Below are positions 57,954-64,000 of a stretch of 64,000 nucleotides of DNA, piece by piece. How positions within the stretch are numbered: the first letter of the stretch is position 1; every line of letters starts with the position of its first letter. The position numbers were made by a program, and so were the translations under genes. Origin of the DNA: Clavibacter phaseoli (lineage in GTDB: Bacteria; Actinomycetota; Actinomycetes; Actinomycetales; Microbacteriaceae); NCBI RefSeq assembly GCF_021922925.1, contig NZ_CP040786.1, positions 868,001 through 932,000 on the forward strand, given 5' to 3'. The notes beneath the pieces were generated by a model. The model was not told where the DNA came from. It saw only the letters and a list, made by a program, of their open reading frames with translations, and did no database searches.

Positions 57954-58591
57954 TGCGCGTCACGCGCCGCACGAAGTCCCTCGCCCTCCTGCTCGTCCTC
58001 GCCACGAGCGCCGCGACCTTCCTCGGCTGGTCGCAGGACTGGTCGACGCTCCGCATCGGCGGACAGGCCCCTGCGCTCGTGCCCGTCGCGGGCAGCGTCG
58101 CCGCCCCCGCGCTCAGCGCCCTCGCGCTCTCCAGCCTCGCCCTCGCCGGCGCCCTCGCGATCGCGGGCCGCGTGCTGCGCGTGGTGCTCGGCGTCCTCGA
58201 GACGCTGATCGGCGCCACGGTCGCGCTCACGGCCCTCACCGCGATCGCGGGGCCGGTCCAGGCGGGCGAGGCCGCCGTCACGACCGTCACGGGCGTGGCG
58301 GGATCCGCGGCGGTCGCCGACCTCGTCGCGGGCTGGACCACGACCCCCTGGGGCCCGGTCACGCTCGTCGCCGGCGTCGCGACCGCGCTCACGGGCCTGT
58401 TCATCGCCGTCACCGGCGCGCGCTGGCCCACGCGCCGGTCGCGGTACGACGCGCCCGACCAGTCGCCCGCCCGCCGGATCGTCCCGCGCGAGGATCCCGT
58501 CGCCGCCTGGGACAGCCTGAGCGGCGGCGCGGATCCCACCCGCCGCGAGGCCGGCGACGCCGACGACGCCCCGCCCGGCGGAGCCACGTGA
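57953..58591 (+). CDS. Trp biosynthesis-associated membrane protein
   Basis: This 212-residue protein belongs to the actinobacterial family found between trpE and trpC. Four hydrophobic helices are visible (about 8-26, 42-65, 68-92, 125-148), with GWSQDW after the first and a charged Pro/Asp-rich C-terminal tail of about 60 residues. Function is unknown; an effect on tryptophan uptake or export is plausible from position only. It shares one base with the trpE stop (TGATG). Confidence 0.85.
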   Translation: MRVTRRTKSLALLLVLATSAATFLGWSQDWSTLRIGGQAPALVPVAGSVAAPALSALALSSLALAGALAIAGRVLRVVLGVLETLIGATVALTALTAIAGPVQAGEAAVTTVTGVAGSAAVADLVAGWTTTPWGPVTLVAGVATALTGLFIAVTGARWPTRRSRYDAPDQSPARRIVPREDPVAAWDSLSGGADPTRREAGDADDAPPGGAT

Positions 58592-58651
58592 GGGTCGGCT
58601 GACGTCCCCGCCTGCCCTCCCCATGCCGACGGCCGCCCCGACGCCGCCCGG

Positions 58652-58657
58652 TAGACT
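58652..58657 (+). promoter_or_regulatory. Candidate internal promoter of the trpCBA half
   Basis: TAGACT lies 36 bases before the HGxxPAAW gene, whose ATG has GAGGAG seven bases upstream. The trp operon may thus be read both from the his genes and from here. Confidence 0.45.
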
Positions 58658-58693
58658 CGACCCGTCCCGACCGCACCACCCCGAGGAGCACGC

Positions 58694-58936
58694 ATGTCCA
58701 CAGAGTCCGCAGAACCCGGCCACGGCAACTCGCCGGCGGCCTGGACGGCTGTCGTCATCATGCTCGTCGCGTTCACCGTCGGCACCATCGCGTTCTGGTT
58801 CGCCATCGAGCCCGTCGTGTGGGCCTCGGCGGTCCTCGCCATCCTCGGCTGGATCACCGGCGGCGTCATGAAGAAGATGGGCTTCGGCGTCGGCGGGCAC
58901 CGCACCGTGTCCACCCACTCGAAGGCGCACTCCTAG
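58694..58936 (+). CDS. HGxxPAAW-family membrane protein
   Basis: This 80-residue protein carries the motif HGNSPAAW, which names the family, followed by two hydrophobic helices (about 17-36 and 40-60) and a His/Ser-rich tail. Such proteins lie between the Trp-associated membrane protein and trpC in many Actinobacteria. Function is unknown. trpC starts directly after its stop. Confidence 0.88.
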   Translation: MSTESAEPGHGNSPAAWTAVVIMLVAFTVGTIAFWFAIEPVVWASAVLAILGWITGGVMKKMGFGVGGHRTVSTHSKAHS

Positions 58937-59713
58937 ATGCTGGACGACCTCCTCGCCGGCGCCCTCGAGGACGCGGCCGCGCGCCGCGAGACCCGTCCCC
59001 TCGCCCAGGTCGAGGCCGACGCGCTCGCGCGCCCCGCGGCCCTCGACGCCCTCAGCGCCCTCGCGCCCGCCGACCGGGTGAAGATCATCGCCGAGGTGAA
59101 GCGCTCGAGCCCCTCGCGCGGCGCCCTCGCCGAGATCCCGGATCCCGCGCTCCTCGCGTCCCGCTACGAGACCGGCGGGGCCAGCGCCATCAGCGTCCTC
59201 ACCGAGGGCCGCAGGTTCGGCGGCTCGCTGCACGACCTCGAGCAGGTGCGCGACACGGTGTCCATCCCCGTGCTCCGCAAGGACTTCATCGGCGAGCCAT
59301 ACCAGGTGCTGGAGGCGCGCGCCTCGGGCGCCGACCTCGTCCTCCTCATCGTCGCCGCGCTCGACCAGAGGACGCTCGTCCAGCTGCACGCGCTCGTGGG
59401 CGAGCTCGGCATGACCGCGCTCGTCGAGACCCACTCGGCCGAGGAGGTGTCCCGCGCGCTCGACCTCGGCGCGCAGGTAGTGGGCGTCAACGCCCGGGAC
59501 CTCACCACCTTCGAGCTCGACCGCGACCTCTTCGGGCGCCTGGCCGACTCCATCCCCGCGGGCGTCGTGCGCATCGCGGAGTCCGCGGTGAAGACCGCCG
59601 ACGACGTGGCGCACTACCGCCGCGCGGGCGCCGACGTCGTCCTGGTGGGCGAGGCGCTCGTCACGGGCGATCCCGTCCGCACGCTCTCCGAGTTCCTGGA
59701 CATCCGCGCATGA
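58937..59713 (+). CDS. trpC: Indole-3-glycerol phosphate synthase
   Basis: TrpC closes the indole ring. The 258-residue single-domain barrel has [13 protein letters not shown] with catalytic Glu and Lys, [24 protein letters not shown] with the second Lys, [10 protein letters not shown] and AESAVKT. No TrpF domain is fused to it and no trpF is present, which fits the actinobacterial use of the dual-function isomerase PriA (HisA/TrpF) encoded elsewhere. The stop overlaps trpB (ATGA). Confidence 0.96.
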   Translation: MLDDLLAGALEDAAARRETRPLAQVEADALARPAALDALSALAPADRVKIIAEVKRSSPSRGALAEIPDPALLASRYETGGASAISVLTEGRRFGGSLHDLEQVRDTVSIPVLRKDFIGEPYQVLEARASGADLVLLIVAALDQRTLVQLHALVGELGMTALVETHSAEEVSRALDLGAQVVGVNARDLTTFELDRDLFGRLADSIPAGVVRIAESAVKTADDVAHYRRAGADVVLVGEALVTGDPVRTLSEFLDIRA

Positions 59714-60924
59714 CCGACCTGCGCAGCGTGACCGGCCCCTACTTCGGCGAGTTCGGCGGGCGCTACGTCCCGGAGTCCCTCGTCGCCGCCCTCGACGAGC
59801 TGTCGACGGCGTGGGACGAGCTCAAGGTCGACCCCGCGTTCATCGAGGAGCTCAAGGAGCTGCACCGCACGTACACGGGCCGCCCGTCGCTCATCACGGA
59901 GGTGCCGCGGTTCGCCGCGCACGCCGGCGGCGCCCGCATCATCCTCAAGCGCGAGGACCTGAACCACACGGGCTCGCACAAGATCAACAACGTGCTGGGC
60001 CAGGCCCTGCTCACCAAGAAGATCGGCAAGAAGCGCATCATCGCGGAGACGGGCGCGGGCCAGCACGGCGTCGCGACCGCCACGGCGGCCGCGCTCTTCG
60101 GCCTCGACTGCGTCATCTACATGGGCGAGGTCGACACCGAGCGGCAGGCGCTGAACGTGGCGCGCATGCGCCTGCTGGGCGCCGAGGTCATCCCGGTGCG
60201 CTCGGGCTCGCGCACGCTCAAGGACGCCATCAACGACGCCATGCGCGACTGGGTCACCAACGTCGAGACCACCAACTACGTCTTCGGCACGGTGGCGGGC
60301 CCGCACCCGTTCCCGGCCATGGTGCGCGACCTGCAGAAGGTCATCGGCGAGGAGGCCCGCGAGCAGGTCCTCGCGCTCACGGGGCGCCTGCCCGACGCCG
60401 TCGCCGCGTGCGTCGGCGGCGGATCCAACGCCATCGGCATCTTCCACGCGTTCCTCGACGACGCCGACGTGGCCCTCTACGGGTTCGAGGCCGGCGGCGA
60501 CGGCGCGGACACCCCGCGCACCGCCGCCACCATCACCAAGGGCCGGCCCGGCATGCTGCACGGCGCGCGCAGCTACCTCCTCCAGGACGAGGACGGCCAG
60601 ACCATCGACTCGCACTCCATCTCCGCCGGCCTCGACTACCCGGGCGTCGGCCCGGAGCACTCTTGGCTGTCGGACCTCGGCCGTGCGTCGTACCGTCCCG
60701 TCACGGACGACCAGGCGATGAGCGCGCTGCGCCTCCTCAGCCGCACCGAAGGCATCATCCCGGCCATCGAGTCGGCGCACGCCCTCGCCGGCGCGCTCGA
60801 GCTCGGCGAGGAGCTCGGCCCCGAGTCGATCATCCTGGTCAACCTCAGCGGCCGCGGCGACAAGGACATGGAGACCGCGGGGAAGTACTTCGACCTCATC
60901 GACGCCGGGGCGGAGCAGTCGTGA
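59710..60924 (+). CDS. trpB: Tryptophan synthase beta chain
   Basis: TrpB joins indole and serine with PLP. The 404-residue protein has [20 protein letters not shown] with the PLP Lys91, [24 protein letters not shown] for the cofactor phosphate, and LSGRGDKD near the C-terminus. It is the standard TrpB1 type that pairs with TrpA. It is coupled to trpC and trpA by four-base overlaps. Confidence 0.98.
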   Translation: MTDLRSVTGPYFGEFGGRYVPESLVAALDELSTAWDELKVDPAFIEELKELHRTYTGRPSLITEVPRFAAHAGGARIILKREDLNHTGSHKINNVLGQALLTKKIGKKRIIAETGAGQHGVATATAAALFGLDCVIYMGEVDTERQALNVARMRLLGAEVIPVRSGSRTLKDAINDAMRDWVTNVETTNYVFGTVAGPHPFPAMVRDLQKVIGEEAREQVLALTGRLPDAVAACVGGGSNAIGIFHAFLDDADVALYGFEAGGDGADTPRTAATITKGRPGMLHGARSYLLQDEDGQTIDSHSISAGLDYPGVGPEHSWLSDLGRASYRPVTDDQAMSALRLLSRTEGIIPAIESAHALAGALELGEELGPESIILVNLSGRGDKDMETAGKYFDLIDAGAEQS

Positions 60925-61739
60925 CCGCGGCAGCCCACGCCGCCGCGCCCGCGGGCAGCCCCGTCGAGCGGACCATCGCGCTCCGGCGCGAGCAGGGATC
61001 CGGCGCCCTCGTCGGCTACCTGCCCGTCGGGTTCCCCGACGTCGCCACCAGCATCGAGGCCGCCGTCGCGCTCGTCGAGAACGGCGTCGACGTCATCGAG
61101 CTCGGCCTGCCGTACAGCGACCCCGTCATGGACGGCCCCGTCATCCAGCGCGCCACGCAGACCGCGCTCGCGCAGGGCTTCCGCCTCCGCGACGGCTTCG
61201 ACGCCCTGCACGCGATCACCCAGCGCGTCGACGCCCCGGTCCTCCTCATGACCTACTGGAACCCCGTCGTGCAGTACGGCGTGGAGCGCTTCGCGGACGA
61301 CATCGTCGCCGCGGGGGGCGCCGGCCTCATCACCCCGGACCTCATCCCGGACGAGGGCGCCGACTGGCTCGCCGCCTCCGAGCGCACGGGCCTCGACCGC
61401 GTGTTCCTCGCGGCCCCGTCCTCCAGCCAGGCCCGCCTGCACCAGGCCGTCGAGCGCAGCCGCGGCTTCGTTTACGCCGTCTCGACCATGGGCATCACGG
61501 GTGCCCGGCAGGACGTCGACCAGGCCGCGCGCGGGCTCGTCTCGCGCCTGCGCGACGCGGGGTCCACCAGCGCGTGCGTCGGCATCGGCATCTCCACCGG
61601 CGACCAGGTGCGCGAGGTGCTCGACTACGCCGACGGCGCCATCGTCGGGTCCGCCCTCGTGGCGGCCCTCGCCGACGGCGGCGTGCCCGGGGTCGCCCGC
61701 GCCGCGGCCGATCTCGCGCGGGGAACCGCGCTACAGTAG
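60921..61739 (+). CDS. trpA: Tryptophan synthase alpha chain
   Basis: TrpA splits indole-3-glycerol phosphate and passes indole to TrpB. The 272-residue barrel has Glu60 in [15 protein letters not shown] and Asp71, the two catalytic residues, plus STMGITGAR and [10 protein letters not shown]. The GTG start overlaps the trpB stop. A TACAGT sequence overlapping its TAG stop may serve as a -10 box for lgt. Confidence 0.97.
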   Translation: MTAAAHAAAPAGSPVERTIALRREQGSGALVGYLPVGFPDVATSIEAAVALVENGVDVIELGLPYSDPVMDGPVIQRATQTALAQGFRLRDGFDALHAITQRVDAPVLLMTYWNPVVQYGVERFADDIVAAGGAGLITPDLIPDEGADWLAASERTGLDRVFLAAPSSSQARLHQAVERSRGFVYAVSTMGITGARQDVDQAARGLVSRLRDAGSTSACVGIGISTGDQVREVLDYADGAIVGSALVAALADGGVPGVARAAADLARGTALQ

Positions 61740-61810
61740 CCCCCGGCCCGCGGTCCCGCCGCGCCCGCCGAATCCCCTCCGAAAGTGAGCGCCATCCGTT
61801 GTTCGCCCCG

Positions 61811-62833
61811 ATGAGCATCCCCAGCCCGGACCCGTCCGACACCCGGTTCGACGTCACGGCGTGGCTCCAGGGCTTCGGCATCGACCTGCCGCTCACCTTC
61901 GTCATCCACGCGTACGCCGTGTGCATCCTCGTCGGCATCCTCATCGCGGCGTTCCTCACCAACCGCCGCCTCGTGGCGCGCGGCGTCGAGTCGGGCACCG
62001 TCATCGACTTCACGCTGTGCGCGCTCGTCCTCGGGATCATCGGCGCACGTGCGTTCCACGTGCTCACCCACCCCGGCGACTACTTCTACGACGGCGCGGA
62101 CCTCTGGCGCGTGCTCTACGTGTGGGAGGGCGGCATCGCCATCTTCGGCGCCCTCATCGGCGGCGCCGTGGGCGTGTGGCTCGGCTCCAAGTGGACGGGC
62201 GTCCGCTTCTGGACCTTCGCCGACGCGCTGGCGCCCGGCCTCCTGCTCGCGCAGGCCGCGGGCCGCATGGGGAACTACTTCAACCAGGAGCTGTTCGGCA
62301 CCCCGACCACGCTGCCCTGGGGCCTCGAGGTCGACCCGAGCAACGCCGCGTTCCCGGCCGGACTGCCCGCGGGCACGCTGTTCCACCCCACGTTCCTCTA
62401 CGAGATCGTGTGGAACGTCGCCGGCGCGCTGTTCATCATCGTGCTCGGCCGCGCCGTGCGCCTGCAGTGGGGCCGCGGCCTCGCCGTCTACCTCATGTGG
62501 TACGGCCTGGGCCGCATGGTCTTCGAGTCGATCCGCATCGACCCGAGCGAGATCTTCTTCGGCGTCCGCACCAACGTCTGGGCGGCCTTCCTCGCGGTGG
62601 CCCTCGGCCTCGTGCTCTTCCTCGTGCAGACCCGGCGACACGTCGGCAGCGAGCCGAGCCCCTACCTGCCGGGCCGCACCCCGAATGACGTAACGCGTCG
62701 CGCGAAGGCGGGCCGCGACGGCGAGGTAGCATCGGTGTACACGGATTCGGATTTCGCCGACGTCGACGACGATCGGGCATCCACCGGGTCGGACTCCCAC
62801 GCTCTCCCCGCCACAAGCGGACGCGGCGCCTAG
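61811..62833 (+). CDS. lgt: Prolipoprotein diacylglyceryl transferase
   Basis: Lgt adds diacylglycerol to the lipobox cysteine of exported lipoproteins, such as the binding protein at 31434. The 340-residue membrane protein has about seven helices. The signature [14 protein letters not shown] (around 153-166) and [12 protein letters not shown], plus the later GRMVFE, are conserved. A hydrophilic tail of about 55 residues follows the last helix. A TTG at 61799 with AAGTGAG upstream is an alternative start that adds four residues. Confidence 0.94.
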   Translation: MSIPSPDPSDTRFDVTAWLQGFGIDLPLTFVIHAYAVCILVGILIAAFLTNRRLVARGVESGTVIDFTLCALVLGIIGARAFHVLTHPGDYFYDGADLWRVLYVWEGGIAIFGALIGGAVGVWLGSKWTGVRFWTFADALAPGLLLAQAAGRMGNYFNQELFGTPTTLPWGLEVDPSNAAFPAGLPAGTLFHPTFLYEIVWNVAGALFIIVLGRAVRLQWGRGLAVYLMWYGLGRMVFESIRIDPSEIFFGVRTNVWAAFLAVALGLVLFLVQTRRHVGSEPSPYLPGRTPNDVTRRAKAGRDGEVASVYTDSDFADVDDDRASTGSDSHALPATSGRGA

Positions 62834-62859
62834 TCCCCAGCGCGGGCACCCCCGCGGTC

Positions 62860-62885
62860 ACCGCCTCCTCCTCTCGCGAGGCGGT
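62860..62885 (+). other. Hairpin between lgt and gltB
   Basis: ACCGCCTC (62860-62867) and GAGGCGGT (62878-62885) form a perfect 8-bp stem with a 10-base loop, 26 bases past the lgt stop. It may be a weak terminator or attenuator before gltB. Confidence 0.4.
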
Positions 62886-62937
62886 CCCCACCACAGGGCC
62901 AGCGACGTCCCTCCGCAGTGCATCTAGGACGGTTCCC

Positions 62938-64000
62938 ATGGCGTTCTCCTCCACCTCCCCTCCCGGCGGCTCGTTCCCCGCGAAGCAGGGCCTCTACGAC
63001 CCGGCGTTCGAGAAGGACGCGTGCGGCCTGGCCATGGTGGCCACCCTGCGCGGCACCCCCGGGCACGACATCATCGTCAACGCGCTCGACGCGCTCCGGA
63101 ACCTCGAGCACCGCGGGGCCATCGGCTCCGACGCGGGCACCGGTGACGGCGCCGGCATCATGACGCAGATCCCGGACGCGTTCCTCCGCGGGGTCGTCGG
63201 CTTCGACCTTCCGGCCATGGGGGAGTACGCGGTCGGCATGGCCTTCCTGCCGACCGACGACGCCGAGCGCGAGGAGCTGCAGGCCGGCATCGAGCGCCTC
63301 GCCGGGGAGGAGCGCCTCCGCGTGCTCGGCTGGCGCGAGGTGCCGGTCGACCCGTCGCACCTCGGCAACCTGGCGCGCAAGGCGATGCCCGCCTTCCGCC
63401 AGCTGTTCCTCGCCTCCGACGCCGCGCAGCCGTCCGACCGACCCTCTGGGCTCGCCCTCGACCGCCTGGCCTTCCGGATGCGCAAGCGCGCGGAGCGGGA
63501 GCTCGGCGCGTACTTCATCTCGCTGTCCGCGCGCACCCTCGTCTACAAGGGCATGGTCACCACGCTCCAGCTGGAGCCGTTCTACCCGGACCTCTCCGAC
63601 GAGCGCTTCGCCTCGAAGCTCGCCATCGTTCACTCGCGGTACTCCACGAACACGTTCCCGTCGTGGCCGCTCGCGCAGCCGCTGCGGATGATGGCGCACA
63701 ACGGCGAGATCAACACGGTCGCCGGCAACCGCAACTGGATGCGCGCCCGCCAGTCCCAGCTCGAGTCCGAGCTGCTCGGCGACCTCTCGCCGCTGATGCC
63801 CATCGTCACGCCCGGCGCGAGCGACTCCGCGTCCTTCGACGAGGTCCTCGAGCTCCTCAGCCTGAGCGGCCGCAGCCTGCCGCACGCGATGATGATGATG
63901 GTCCCCGAGGCGTGGGAGAAGCAGACCGACATCGACCCCGTGCGCCGGGACTTCTACGAGTACCACTCCATGGTCATGGAGCCGTGGGACGGCCCGGCCG
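62938..64000 (+). CDS. gltB: Glutamate synthase large subunit, 5' part only
   Basis: GltB turns glutamine and 2-oxoglutarate into two glutamates. Only the first 354 codons are in the window; no stop is reached and the gene continues past the end. The protein begins with a 28-residue propeptide before Cys29 (FEKDACG), which becomes the N-terminal nucleophile of the glutaminase after cleavage. [36 protein letters not shown] and [16 protein letters not shown] are class II glutaminase motifs. AGGA lies eight bases before the ATG. trpCBA-lgt-gltB is the usual actinobacterial order. Confidence 0.95.
   Translation, partial: MAFSSTSPPGGSFPAKQGLYDPAFEKDACGLAMVATLRGTPGHDIIVNALDALRNLEHRGAIGSDAGTGDGAGIMTQIPDAFLRGVVGFDLPAMGEYAVGMAFLPTDDAEREELQAGIERLAGEERLRVLGWREVPVDPSHLGNLARKAMPAFRQLFLASDAAQPSDRPSGLALDRLAFRMRKRAERELGAYFISLSARTLVYKGMVTTLQLEPFYPDLSDERFASKLAIVHSRYSTNTFPSWPLAQPLRMMAHNGEINTVAGNRNWMRARQSQLESELLGDLSPLMPIVTPGASDSASFDEVLELLSLSGRSLPHAMMMMVPEAWEKQTDIDPVRRDFYEYHSMVMEPWDGPA

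Overview
The window is a very G+C-rich (roughly 73%) piece of actinobacterial core chromosome. Gene order (ruvCAB-yajC-secDF-rel, rpsD next to alaS, hisE/G/F/I-trpE-trpCBA-lgt-gltB), frequent GTG starts, extensive 1-4 bp stop/start overlaps and protein sequences fit the Microbacteriaceae. Clavibacter or a close relative is the most likely source; this is inferred from memory of those genomes, not from a search. I see no insertion sequence, prophage, CRISPR array or plasmid feature.

Layout. (1) 1-540: promoter, three tRNA genes (Gly-GCC, Cys-GCA, Val-GAC) and a strong hairpin. (2) 689-8122: thrS, a HIT protein, the PLP synthase pair pdxS/pdxT, a YebC-type regulator and ruvC-ruvA-ruvB. (3) 8199-14255: yajC-secD-secF, a rhodanese and the (p)ppGpp enzyme Rel. 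(4) 14242-16719: three minus-strand genes (an AbiEi-antitoxin-like protein, a DUF349 protein and a small membrane protein). (5) 16793-24214: rarA, rpsD, a small membrane protein, alaS, ruvX and mltG. (6) 24207-30393: the shikimate operon aroE-aroC-aroK-aroB-SDR-aroQ, then efp and nusB. (7) 30509-35456: a sulfonate-type ABC transporter and an acetyl-CoA synthetase. (8) 35570-45648: the pyrimidine operon pyrR-pyrB-pyrC-(membrane protein)-carA-carB-pyrF running without a gap into a guanylate kinase that carries an N-terminal mIHF-like DNA-binding domain, then rpoZ. (9) 45730-53926: coaBC, metK, a helicase-defective PriA, fmt, rsmB, rpe and an FKBP-type isomerase. (10) 54036-64000: hisE-hisG-hisF-hisI flowing into trpE, a Trp-associated membrane protein, an HGxxPAAW protein, trpC-trpB-trpA, lgt and the first third of gltB, cut by the window end.

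How the parts fit. Genes inside operons are packed so tightly (ATGA, GTGA and TGATG junctions) that translational coupling is probably the rule. Many operon heads have a TANNNT -10 box 6-8 bases before the start codon, so their mRNAs are probably leaderless. Others have long or structured leaders (pyrR, rpsD, rpoZ). In several places the TAG stop of one gene is also the first half of the -10 box of the next.

The most unusual items are the mIHF-Gmk fusion, a roughly fivefold excess of the palindrome GGATCC across the window, a probable promoter inside the end of pyrF that coincides with rare codons, a PyrR-type leader that hides the pyrR ribosome binding site, a 16-base near-repeat in front of both the ABC transporter and the acetyl-CoA synthetase, and an SDR gene embedded in the shikimate operon. 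No intergenic gap exceeds 300 bases.
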